Assembly (NCBI GenBank): GCA_021234155.1
Contig: JAJEKV010000086.1
Coordinates: 4,141,461 to 4,205,460, forward strand
Source of the DNA: Isoetes taiwanensis
Lineage: Eukaryota; Streptophyta; Lycopodiopsida; Isoetales; Isoetaceae
Direction: 5' to 3'
Length of the DNA stretch: 64,000 nucleotides
The position numbers were made by a program, and so were the translations under genes. Shown piece by piece: positions 1 through 10,719 of this stretch. Numbering within the stretch: the stretch's first letter is position 1; each line of letters starts with the position of its first letter. Below the pieces are notes generated by a model. The model saw only the letters and a program-made list of their open reading frames with translations. It did no database searches and had not been told where the DNA came from.

Positions 1-687
1 GATAGTAGACCCGCCGGTGCAATTATCCTTTGCAAGGCCCTCACAGGAAGTAGGCTGCACTGTTTTGAGGGCATAGTTGGCTGTTTCCTAAAAGATATAG
101 GCAAGCTTCATTTTAAGGTGCATATGCACAACGTGACATCCGAGCAAGTGAAATCTGGCAAAGAACTGTACGCTCTTTATGGCGCTGGGGATATCAAGCA
201 CGTCATTACGCTTGATAATCGCAACATCATGAAAAGAGCATTCCATTACCTTTCATACCATACTGGCAGATTCCAAACGACTTCCTTTGTGCACACTATG
301 AAGGCCATGCTCCAGACGGCCAAGTTCAAATTGGCAAGCTCTTGGGTCCTGTCGAATAATTCGGCATATATTTCCCTTGAGCGTGTGCAGGCGACGTGGC
401 GGATAATGCTAGCCCCTGAACGATGCGCGTATAAGGATGTAAGAATGGCATTATTCGGGAGCCATCCTGGAATCGTGCCTGTGCAGCGAATAGGCAAGAG
501 GAGAAGATGAGTCTGGGATAGTGTGGATGTATTTGACGATGTGGAGGGCAGTGGAGAGGATGGTAGTAGTGCGGATGAGTTCGTTCATGTGGATAGTGGA
601 GTCCGACCGATGCCTCCAGATATTCCGCCTACGGATGCATCATATATCCCTCTTGATATGCATGATTTTGACTTCGATGCATTGTGA
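1..687 (+). pseudogene. Replitron-like HUH endonuclease, copy A (5' end outside window)
   Basis: The frame is open from base 1 to a TGA at 508-510 and then stays open, in the same frame, to a TGA at 685-687. The tail is acidic (many Asp/Glu). The visible part covers the end of the HUH domain and a C-terminal domain with a GRF-x-TASFV-like segment, a WRIMLAPE stretch and DVRMALFG. The equivalent protein in copy B shows HLH and YCLKD motifs of Y1-type HUH (Rep-like) nucleases. I see no SF3 or Pif1 helicase motifs, so a Replitron-type transposase fits better than a geminivirus Rep or a Helitron RepHel. In this copy the catalytic Tyr codon reads Cys (82-84), so strand nicking should be lost. Family assignment is from remembered motif patterns; confidence is good for HUH, moderate for Replitron. 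Confidence 0.7.
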
Positions 688-745
688 TGTGGTAGCTTTC
701 TAGAATTTGAATCTGTGTGATTATGAACATTACTACTGTCTAATT

Positions 746-1168
746 ATGGTGCTTGCAGATGGAGGCGAGGGAGGAGGGTTTGGGAATCGGGGTGTTGAAG
801 TCGTTGTGATTAGTGACGAGAGTGTTGAATCCAGGTCAGATGAACAGTCGGTGGTTGAATGCCAAGAGAGGGAAAGCTCACCCGATCTCTTGAGTAGTCT
901 AGCTAAAGCGGAGGATTCCATGAGGGATGTTTGTGCAGGGGTTCAAGAGTTACGGATGGCATTAGCAAACACATTGGATCGAATCCAAGCCTCCATGGAT
1001 CTTCTTGAGAGGCAAGGTGTTAATTCCGCAGTTTTGGAGAGAGGTGCGCTCCGCTCCCACCTGAACCTTTGTAGGGCTCTCTTGCTAAGGGAGCTTCGCG
1101 AAGTCGAAGCCGTTAGAAGACGACATGATCCAGATGTTAGTTGCAAGAGGAGGAGAACGGATGGTTGA
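746..1168 (+). CDS. Companion ORF of the HUH element: coiled-coil protein with SIM-like and NLS-like motifs (copy A)
   Basis: A 140-codon ORF begins 58 bases after the HUH frame ends, on the same strand; ATG 746 is the first Met after a stretch with little coding character. The N-terminus is Gly/Glu-rich, then EVVVISDESVES, a hydrophobic core followed by acidic/Ser residues typical of SUMO-interacting motifs. Residues about 60-125 form a Leu/Arg/Glu-rich helix with heptad-like spacing (probable coiled coil). The protein ends with a basic CKRRR cluster that could be a nuclear localisation signal. The same ORF follows the HUH gene in copy B, so it is probably the second gene of the element. I recognise no family. 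Confidence 0.5.
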   Translation: MVLADGGEGGGFGNRGVEVVVISDESVESRSDEQSVVECQERESSPDLLSSLAKAEDSMRDVCAGVQELRMALANTLDRIQASMDLLERQGVNSAVLERGALRSHLNLCRALLLRELREVEAVRRRHDPDVSCKRRRTDG

Positions 1169-1441
1169 TACTGTTTTGGGTTCTCTAGTGTGCATCTACG
1201 TTTGTATGGAGCTATAGTTTAACATGCTTGTACATATCATGGCTGTACATATATCTGAATATGTGGGTATGAGATACGTGTGTAATAATATATATGACTA
1301 TGTACTATATGTGAGTACTTATACGTTGTAATCATGGACCTTGGTTTTGGTTCAATGTTTATGTGGAGCACGTTTCAATGGTTGTACTTGTCAATAATGA
1401 CCTTAGCTTTTGGTTGTCGTTTCTCTTTAGTGGAAAAGTAT

Positions 1442-1491
1442 GGACCGTCCATGGGGTATAATGCATGGAACGTACCCTTTATGGACGGTCC
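1442..1491. repeat. Perfect 11-bp inverted repeat hairpin downstream of HUH element (copy A)
   Basis: GGACCGTCCAT at 1442-1452 pairs with ATGGACGGTCC at 1481-1491, and an inner GGGTA/TACCC (1454-1458/1473-1477) extends the stem. It sits between the companion ORF and the 5' region of the SCYL2-like gene, where the 3' end of the mobile element is expected. HUH transposons commonly have a 3' subterminal hairpin; that this is the terminus is inference. Confidence 0.6.
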
Positions 1492-1861
1492 CGATGCTAC
1501 GCCCCACAAAATAGCGATAAGGAAAGGATAAATAAGGAAAACAATCACTTCCCGCTTAGATGCTCACAAAAAATCAAACCAACAACTTAGATGGCATTCT
1601 GATGCAATCATACACTTCTTTTCCGCATAGCAGGTCTCGAGCTGCCATGGAATTACACTTGATATCGATCTTTTTCAATTGAACCAGCAATCCATCTGGT
1701 AGTTCTCTTCCATCCTATTACTGGAATTCCAAGCAATGCACCGGATCTGACCCTGAATTGCTGCTGTTCTTCATCTAGCATTTTCTTAGCTCATTTAGGC
1801 ATGTCCGGCGACCTGTAATTTTATTTGGGTTTGTGAAGTTCATCTGACGACGTCTCTGAAC
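1492..1861 (+). other. 5' flank / probable 5' UTR and promoter of the SCYL2-like gene (copy A)
   Basis: No ORF of note. A pyrimidine-rich stretch and the sequence up to the ATG at 1862 are strongly conserved in copy B (34248-34616), which differs by small indels, including a T-run near 34374. I see no convincing TATA box. The boundary with the preceding transposon is not resolved. Confidence 0.35.
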
Positions 1862-4800
1862 ATGAAGAGTCTCACACAAGAACTTGCCGAAACAGCTGCC
1901 GTCGTAGAAAAAACAGTTCAAACAACCGTACAGGAAGCTACTGGCCCTAAGGCTTTGCAGGATTTTGAACTTCTAGATCAGGTGGGTTCTGGTGGCCCTG
2001 GTCTTGTATGGAAACTTTATCTGGGAAAACCTCGAAATAAGGTTGCACATGCACATAATCCCGAGGTATGCGTGTGGATTTTGGATAAGAAAGCACTTGC
2101 AGACACCAGACTTAGGGTGGGGCTTTCGAAGGCTGCTGAGGATGCATTTCTAGATGTCATCAGGGCAGATGCATCACAATTGTCAAAATTGCGCCATCTT
2201 GGTGTGCTTCGCATTGTGCAGGGATTGGACGAGAGCAAGGCAGCAATGTCAATGGTTACCGAACCTATCTTTGCCTCTGTGGCAAATATTTTAGGGAACA
2301 TGGAAAATGTTCCGGTAGTGCCAAAAGAGCTGAAAGGCTTGGTAAGTACCAATCCTGTTTAATCTATTGATTTGCTTGTGCATTAGATCCACTACTACAT
2401 TTGTCAGCTTTTGGACGCTGTAAAAGGAACTCACTAGATATACGGCATTTTTACGTTACGTTAATACAAGCTCACTTTAGAGAGACATCCATCTAGTTTT
2501 ACTTTACGTTATTGCAAGCTCACTTTAGAGAGGCATCCATCTAGTGTTAACTGCCCAATCAGCCATTTATTCGCAAGGAGATGATCTTGATGGTATGTAA
2601 TGGTCATATTTGCGGATGCATGAATACAGGAGCTTGGTGAGCTTGAGATAAAACATGGCTTGCTGCAACTTGCTGAGACTCTTGCTTTTCTGCACAACAC
2701 TGCGCAACTCATACATCGGGCAATATCACCAGAGGTATATGTTCATTGCAAAGTTGCTCTTCATTCTTTGTTTTATCCTTCATTTATCACGTTGTTTCTA
2801 ATGGTGAATATGTAATGTCTTTCCAACTGCAGGCAGTCTTTCTCACTTCTTCTGGAGCATGGAAGCTGGCTTCATTTGGATATGCAGTTAACATTGAACA
2901 AGCTGTTACAAGCAATACATACGGGAAATTTCATTATCCTGTATGTACAATACTTCGCAGTCAGATATTGTGGTGCCTGTATTTGTGTATTTTCTTTGAT
3001 TATAGTTTTCCTGTTCGTTTGTTCTAATGTTTGATGGTAGTGTCTCATGATACATCTGCGTACACCTACCATTGCCTGCTTTTTGTTCTGATTTCAGCTG
3101 AGTGTTCTTGAAAAGCTATGAAAACGGCGTTGGAACACTTGTTCCATTTCTTTTTGGAATAAGAGTTGATGTAAAGTAAATGAGTGTTTGAGAAAATGAA
3201 AGCACATGACATGAAAGATAATAGGAGGGTATTTACTTGCAGCATTTTGCATGTATAATTGTATAGAATTTTTAAGGGTCAACAGACCCTTAATGGTGGT
3301 TTCTTTCTATCCTTCAATTTGGCGCAAGTCTTCTGCTATGTCCGAGAACTACCTCCTGCTCCCACTTTTAAGCTGCTTTCGGCATGCTTTTTACAACACC
3401 CTATTTTGCTATAGGAACATTTGTTAGTTACTTCAAATACCTATTCAATAACTGTAAATCTTTGCCAAATTAATGGAAGGATTTCTAGAAGTTAAATTAC
3501 CTGGCTTCTTTTGCCACATTTGTTTGATCTCATTGGAAAATTTCATTTGACAGGACTATGATGTGGAGGACCTTGTAATGCCACTCCAACCACAGCTAGA
3601 TTATACGGCACCTGAGCTGACACTAAATGATGGAGCAGCCCAGACATCGAGTGATATTTTCAGCTTGGCATGTGTAGCATATCACCTGCTTGCTCGACAA
3701 CCCCTAGTTCAATCAAAGAACAACTTGCAGACTGTAAGATGATGACCTTCCACAGAATACTATGTTATTAACCTTGGGAAAAAAAAGATAATTGAATAAT
3801 GGCAGCAAATAATATATTGTACAAATGCTTTTTGAATAGTAGAACTTTATTTCTGTCTGGCTAAGACTGAACAGATACAATAGGCTTTATCCAGTACATG
3901 CAAGATTCATTTGCTGGCTTCAAAATATTCTGCTTTCTTTGCTAATTTTGCCAAATATGTCTTGCTTTACACTAATATTCTCTGTCCTGGCAACTGTTAT
4001 TGTTGATACAGTATACAAGCATAGCATTGTACTTAGGGAATGAAAAATTTTCAAAGATCCCTTTTGATTTGAGCGAAGACCTGCGTCGCATGTTGACCCC
4101 TGATGCCTCTTCCAGACCAAGTGCATTGGATTTTAGAGGTATTACTGTGGTTATCCGTTTCTTAATTTAATGTGGTAATTTAATGTGGTCTTTTCATTAG
4201 ATTCCTTAAAGGTACCTGAGAGTATTATTAGGCCATTGGTAACATCTTCAAGGATTGGCTTAGTGGTTTTGTGGAATTAGCAAAACACCTAAGAATATTG
4301 CATTTTTATCTTTAACAAGAAAGCTGCAAAGTAACTTCTAAGCTACAGTTTGGGTTCATCTTTGAATCTTGGGAAGGTACCAAAGAAAACTTCTTGATGT
4401 ATTTTGTTTCATTCAGGTTCCAAGTTCTTCCGTGAAGATCCGAGGCTGCGTGCTCTTCGATTTCTTGATCATATGCTTGTAGACTTCATGCTTTTACCTA
4501 TTTATTCTTTCATTTATGCCTGTGATGCTAAATGCACTTTTTAACTGTGGCAATGAAAGGAAAGGGATAATATGCAGAAGACTGATTTCCTGAAAGCACT
4601 TTCTAGCTTGTGGATAGAATTTGATGCACGAGTCTTGCGTTACAAGGTAACATTTATGTGCAATCATGGAAGCTTGTAATGATGTTTATTCTTCTTGCCA
4701 GCTTGGGTGTTGATAATCTTCTCCTATAGGTACTCCCTCCTCTATGCGCAGAGCTACATAATGTCACCATGCTACCAATGGTATTACCAGTGGTGCTAAC

Positions 4801-7800
4801 AATTGCAGAATCACAGGTCCCTTCAACCTTTTTATTCTTTTCTTGTATTTTTGTTCTCTTGCTTATAAATTAAACTACTTATTGTCACAGGAAAAGGAAG
4901 ATTTTGAATCTTCAACACTTCCTGCATTGCTGCCTGTGTTGAACTCAGCCACTGGCGATAGCTTGCTTCTTCTTGTAAAGCATGCTGGTTTACTTACCAA
5001 TAAGGTCAGTTACCTTGTCATCTTGTTCAAGAATGAAGTTTTATAAATTACATGGTATATGGTATGTATATTATTGACATTTTGATGAGCATTAGAACCC
5101 AAATAGGTCAAGGAAAACATATATTGAAAAATCATCTTCATAATCTCCGCTTTTCGAAGTTAATATGTCTCACAACTTATGGAATTTTGACGTTTTCATG
5201 TATCAACTTCATAATCTCCTCTTGTTAAAGTCCATCATGTCTCACATCTCATTGAATTATGATGCTTTCAGGTAGCTGCACCTCAGATGGTTGAGACCAT
5301 TGTCCCTATGCTCGTTCGTGCCTATGACGATCCAGATGCCAGGACGCAGGAAGAGGTTTTAAGGTGCACATTGTCAATTGCAAAGCACCTTGATTACCAG
5401 GTCTGAAATGATTTATTAATTATTTATAATTGTGTGTAGAAAGTACGACCAATGTAATGTCTTCTGCTATTTTAGGTCGTGAAGCAATCAATTCTGCCTC
5501 GTGTGCACAACCTTGCCCTGAAGACAACTGTGGCTGCGGTAATATGCTTTACCATTATCTTTGACTATTGTTAATACAAATATTTGTCAACCATAAGCAC
5601 GACCATAAGTTCTAGATTTTGTTTATGAGCTCTTGTTCTGGTTCAAGTTCCATCTTAGTACCCCACCAAAAAGCACGTGTTTTGTCTTTCTTGAGCTGTG
5701 TATCCTGTTAGATTGATAGCTGCTTTACCAGCTTAAAGATATTTGCTGAGCATGGAATTGTCACATACGACTGGAAAGGGATCACCCTTTCAAAGTTAAG
5801 ATGGGTGAATTAGTTGAGGCGGGCAGAAATAGATGTTGCATGGTAACTACAGTTGGTATAGTATTTCATTGTTGGTTTCAGTTTTTCCACCTGGGCCATA
5901 AACCAGTATATGATATTGAGCATCTAATCCACGTGCTCCTATTGTTTCCAAGCTTCATGATGTCTAAGGACAAACCATCTGAACCGAACATAACGTATAA
6001 AGAAACATAATATAGAATCATGATTTGTGGTAATGTTTATGGAGGCTTCCAGGTACGAGTAAATGCACTGATGTGTTTGGGGGAGCTTGTTCAACGGATT
6101 GATAAGCAGGCCCTTAAGGATGTTTTGCAAACTTTGCATCGTTGTACAGCAGTTGACCACTCTGCACCTACTCTTATGTGTACACTTGGAGTAGCTACTT
6201 CTATTTATAAACAGGTAATTGACTTGGAATTCACTTCAAGTATTAATGACCACTAAAGAAAAATATGGATGACCACTAAAGACGAACACTCTGCTTTCTG
6301 CTTGCAGTATGGGATTGAGTTTGCAGCAGAGAACTTATTGCCACTGTTGACTCCCCTGCTTGTTACACAGCAACTAAATCTTCAACAATTCATGAAATAC
6401 ATGTCTTTCATAAAAGACATTCTTAGGTATACCTTCAGTGCATTTTGATATGATATAGCATTAGAAGGAAAACAGAGACTTAACATAATTGGCACCAATA
6501 TGGTAGGACGATCGAAGAGAAACAGAAACGTGGAATAAAGCAAGGTGATCAAGCGAGTTTTATGGCTGATGGGAAGCAAGATGGACAAACCATGAAAACC
6601 AATGGCTCTGCAGGAGCTCCAGGTAATGGCAGTACCTGGGATGCCGATGACTGGAAATCCATTACAAAAGGGCAAAAGGAGACGATATCAACTTCAAAGA
6701 TGGGCAATGTAGCAATGGCAGGAACAGAATCTTCCATTCCACTGCATGATGAGCAGCGGTTGTCAGCAGCAGTCAATGAGGAGACGCCCTTGTTAGATGA
6801 TGAGCAGCGGTTGCATGAGCAGAGGCCGTTGTTAGATGATACGGATTCTTCTTTCGAATCTGTCGCCAAAAAATACGAGGTAAATTTAACCATACTTATT
6901 GCTTCCTTTTAATTTCTCGGGCCCTTCTAATATTTCCTTTTAAGTTAACAATGGTTTGACAATAGTTTTCCTAATATCTTTTGCCTCTTTATTCATTGTA
7001 CTATTGGGACAACGCATAGAAATATTAGTTACATAGATTTTGCCATTTTTCTTAGCCCATTTGATGTGGACTGCTCTTTCGTACTTGCTCTGTATCAATC
7101 CTTCCCTTCTCATGATCGATTGTCCATTACTTGGAAAAACTTCAAACTGTTAATCATTGATCAACCTGTGGAAAGTGTGTTAGTCCTTCCCTTCTCGAGA
7201 CTAACTTTATCACTACTACAGAATAGGCAGTTTGCGACGTCGTAATATTGATATACTATTTTGTTATTTAATGTTTAGATCATTATTGTTTAATATTGAT
7301 ACTATTTTATTATTTAATTTGTAGGAGAAGGTTGATAGACGGGTCCTAGATATTTACAAGAGGTATGTAAAAAGGTGGACGCCGCCCAAGGACGCTAGCT
7401 TTTCTACCTCCAATATAGAAGAACAAGTGAAGATTCTTACGGAAAGGAGGGGGGTGGTGGAGGAGGACATTCGGGCACAAGAGAATGCATTGCATACTCT
7501 TGTGTTTGCTAGTTTGACTTTAGAGTGTTTGTTTCTTGGTACGTAAAATTATTCATCATTATTTAATAATTTATTGCATTTCTAATTTAATTTGATTTAA
7601 TAGGTTTCCTACTTACCATACATGACTGGATGCAACCTGTTCCATGGTGGTTGATTTACACCAGTTGGTTTTTAGTTGCGGTTACTCTCATGCTAGGTTT
7701 GATTTGGAAGATCCTAGCATGGAGGGAGAGAGTCATAGAGCTTCAGGTTTTGGAGTTACTTCTGCACTGGAGGCTTCAAAAGTTAAACTTAGATTTTGAT

Positions 7801-7926
7801 GTCTCTCCGTCGGATAGGATAGGTATCCCTTTACGTCAGGGAATATTAGGGGCACTTTATGTTAAATTAGTTTGTTTGACATTAGTGGCTCCTGTATTAG
7901 CTCACTTTTTGTTTCGAGAGATTTAA
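1862..7926 (+). CDS. SCYL2-like: SCYL2-like pseudokinase/HEAT protein with a C-terminal membrane domain (copy A, intact)
   Basis: Sixteen exons, all with GT-AG junctions, join in frame to 910 codons: 1862-2341, 2630-2734, 2833-2940, 3554-3733, 4012-4138, 4417-4478, 4560-4646, 4730-4816, 4891-5004, 5272-5400, 5476-5538, 6053-6214, 6308-6426, 6507-6879, 7325-7538, 7604-7926. Residues 35-335 are a kinase fold with degenerate catalytic motifs: GSGGPG at 42-47, HRA for HRD at 189-191, SFG for DFG at 209-211, YTAPE at 248-252. Residues 335-610 match the SCYL2 HEAT-like region (SCYL2/CVAK104 acts in clathrin and AP-adaptor trafficking). From about 670 the protein departs from the usual disordered SCYL2 tail: acidic-dileucine motifs at 699-704 and 712-717, a charged helix at 733-787, then three predicted membrane spans at about 788-809, 818-842 and 884-907. 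I do not recognise the membrane part. Confidence 0.85.
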
Positions 7927-7928
7927 AA

Positions 7929-7931
<3 letters not shown>

Positions 7932-7966
<35 letters not shown>
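7932..7966 (+). repeat. A35 homopolymer 5 bases after the SCYL2-like stop codon
   Basis: An uninterrupted run of 35 A follows the TAA stop with only AATGT between. In copy B the same place is an A-rich tract broken by two G. It resembles an integrated poly(A) tail, but the upstream exons are separated by introns, so a processed retrocopy is not supported for the whole gene. Confidence 0.7.
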
Positions 7967-7967
<1 letters not shown>

Positions 7968-8313
7968 ATTTTGCAATATCATATTCTTGTGATATTTTTT
8001 TGTATCATCAATGTCTAGTTGATCAATGATCAAACATGAATAAAATTTTGTGTATATACTTTGTCATTGAGATGTTGCAAAGACTAACATTACATTGTGC
8101 TAAATATTTACGCGTTTGCAAACTTGACAATCTCTTTCTCATTGTGAAACTTGGGTATATACAACCATATATTATCATGAAAATTTGATATTACACATAT
8201 AAAATCGTACATCATGATAGTGGTATATCATGATCTTTGGGTGAGCAAAATCGTGAGAGCTGCGGTCTGCTGCGGTGGTGGTGCGAGAAAGTCGCAAGAT
8301 CACACCACTAAAT
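7967..8313. other. Intergenic AT-rich stretch between SCYL2-like gene and Copia LTR (copy A)
   Basis: No coding potential or RNA gene seen. The stretch 8240-8313 differs from copy B by several small substitutions and indels, while the surrounding sequence is nearly identical. Confidence 0.4.
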
Positions 8314-8499
8314 CGTTAGTATAAAAAATACGTACGTATTTTAGTATAGATGACTCAGCATAGTATTGTACGTGTCTAGTGTGTATATAAACACCTAAGC
8401 CACGTTAGTTAGGAGTTCACATTTCTCAGAGCTATCAGCCACTGATTGGCGTCTTCATCTGTCTTCTTACCTTCATAATATACATACGTTCTTCTAACA
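8314..8499 (+). repeat. Copia-type 5' LTR (copy A)
   Basis: A 186-bp LTR. The copy B equivalent starts TGTTAGTATA and ends CTTCTAACA (TG...CA); copy A starts CGTTAG, so its first base pair is mutated. A TATATAAA box lies near 8383. A primer-binding site follows directly. No 3' LTR is present in the window downstream, so length is inferred from the TG/CA ends and the PBS. Confidence 0.65.
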
Positions 8500-8513
8500 T
8501 GGCATCAGAGCCA
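8500..8513 (+). promoter_or_regulatory. Primer-binding site complementary to initiator tRNA-Met
   Basis: TGGCATCAGAGCCA differs by one base from the usual plant Copia PBS TGGTATCAGAGC. It abuts the LTR end. Confidence 0.7.
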
Positions 8514-10255
8514 GAATGGAGTGGGAAGGGAGTGTAGGCAGCCAAACATCTCATAGCTGTGGTCGGATTGATATAAGGGACACAAAAGCACTTGGTATAA
8601 TCAGGATCGGGTGAATCCAGAGTTCTATTTTTGGCGTAGGCTATTTTTGGTAGATCGCTCATACATTATCATTGCAATCATTGCTAGATCGCTCATACAT
8701 TACATGTATGCAACCCGACCTGTATAAAATGGCAAACAATTGCATATCTATTTGTAGATTTATTGAAGATGGCAAACTAAATCTTGCTTTATTTTATTTT
8801 GATAAGATTATATCTATATGCAAAGGTCAAAAGATATCTTAAGTAGAAAGCATCAACTATCTGGTTTGTCTCAGAATTGGAATTCTGACTATAGGAAGGA
8901 AGGAAGGAAGGAAGGAAGAAATTTTAACGTCCACGGAACCCAATCGGGTTATGGGACCAGAACAAACAAAGGGAGCATAAGCCCTAACAGAACAGAGGTT
9001 TATAGGAGAAGTTTAGAGGTGAATTCACAGTCCAAAGAACCTTTTACTTGCTGGTATTGTGATAAACCGGGTCATGCAAAGGAGATTGCCATAAACTCAA
9101 GAAGGCATTCGCCCAATTTGTTAAAGATCAGCCAAATCTCAAGCCTCAAGAGCAGCCAGAAGGGACTAACATCGCTAAAGCATCAAAAATTACTACAAAT
9201 GTTTCTCATATTACAATTGAAGATATTGAGACGCAATATCTTAACTTTGTGGCTGAAAACATTCATGCATCAGACATGTGGTTGGTTGATTCTGGAGCAA
9301 CCAAGCACTTGACAGGGAAAGAAGAGTTGTAGCTTAAACCTTATGAACAAGTCTTGGTAAGAATGGCAGATGGGAATGTTACTAGTTCCAAAGCTAAAGG
9401 TACAGTTCAAATTCCAGCAACAAATTGTCGTACGTTGAAACTTGAGGGTGTTATTTTTGGTGCCTAGACTGTTAGTCAATCTTCTTAGTGTCAGCGAGTT
9501 TGACAAAAAGTTGGGGTTCTCGGTCTCGTTTACTGGCGGTTTCGTGCATATTATAAAGAAAAATCCATTGCTTTATGTTGATCTAGAACGGCTTGGCTCT
9601 TTAGCACAAGGATGTCTTAATGATGATGGACTTCACATTATTCAAAAGAGTACTTCCAAATCTTTGGATTCCAGCACAGTATCCTCAATGACTGGTGCAA
9701 TTTCACAAACTGCTTAGGCATTATGGCGTGCAAGGTATGGACATGTGGCCACTATTATTTTAGCACAAGCATCTAAGTTACAAATGGTCAAAGGCTTATC
9801 TTCCCTCAAATTTCATGAGCCACACTGTCATGCATGTAGGTTGGGCAAGCAAGTCCAATTATCTTATCCATCGAAATTTGAATTTCATCTTTGAATTTCC
9901 TCTTCAACTTGCACATTCGATATTTGCTACTTCGACCATTTCTCTTGGAGGGAACATGTATTTTCTTGTATTTGTTGATGATAGTTGGGTATATCCACTT
10001 AAGGTTCGATCTCAAGTTTTTGAAATATATAATATGTTCAGCTCATTGGTAGAAAACGAATTTTCCTCTTCTACTTAAGGACAGATAATGCTAAGGAATA
10101 CCTATCTGCTAAGTTTGAAGATTACCTTGGCAAGAAGGGGTGCATAAGCAGTTGATAGTTCCATATGCTCATCCTCAAAATGGAGTGGCTAAGCGGAAAA
10201 ATCGTACCTTGATGGATTTGGCACGGAGCATGCTAAAATACAAAGGGCTACCCTA
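8514..10255 (+). pseudogene. Copia gag-pol remnant: zinc knuckle, protease, integrase; RT and RNase H absent (copy A)
   Basis: In order: a zinc knuckle CWYCDKPGHA (about 9049-9078; the last Cys is not in place), the aspartic protease core VDSGAT (about 9285-9302), a GAG-pre-integrase zinc region with CHACRLGK (about 9820-9850), and integrase core around 9900-10230 with RTDNAKEY. The glutamate of the conserved NGVAERKNRT region is Lys here (NGVAKRKNRT). Stop codons and frameshifts separate the pieces, and homology ends abruptly near 10250, before any reverse transcriptase. Most of gag is missing: the stretch 8650-8865 is instead a copy of a segment found elsewhere in the unit (29955-30125, 47505-47690). 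This is a dead, non-autonomous remnant. Confidence 0.8.
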
Positions 10256-10719
10256 GGCGCCATGACCAGCGCCCTTCAGCAAAAACCCCATTGATGTAAA
10301 ATGAAGATGTCGTATGCCCTAGCTTTGTCTCCCTCACGGTATATGTGGTAGAGAAGTTCATTGTTACAAATACTTTTTCCTTTTGAGGCCCCGTCTCGAA
10401 AAATATTGCTTGTGTTCATTGATACCCGCGTATTTCTAGCAAAGGTGTACCTTTAATTTGTTTGCTCTCCTGTTATGACCCATCTATTGGTTCACATGGT
10501 CTGAAGATTGTATTTCCAATCTTTATCTTAAAAGTTGTATCTTTTTCTAATGCAGCATGTATTAATATGCAGTTATGATCCACAATGAGGAAAAGAGTTT
10601 GAGAAGATTTAGTTATTAAATGTTAGTGTCTCGGAATCAAGAAATGTGGACATTTAGTTAGCATTAAACGAGTTAATGTCATAGGATTATATGTGGTCTA
10701 AGTCATCAATAGACATGGC
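10256..10719. other. Unassigned sequence between Copia and LINE remnants (copy A)
   Basis: No significant ORF. It begins at the abrupt end of integrase homology and runs to the first recognisable endonuclease codons of the LINE. The same junctions occur in copy B. Confidence 0.4.

Noticed and set aside
7932-7966. Processed retrogene signature (poly-A after the stop codon)
   Set aside because: Fifteen introns with good splice sites precede it; the A-run may be a slippage-prone tract or mark only a short inserted 3' part.
8924-8990. Similarity of the Copia gag interior to the tail of the copy A LINE insertion (CGTCCACGGA...ATGGGACC)
   Set aside because: The match is short and gapped; it may be chance or a shared fragment, and cannot be decided by eye.
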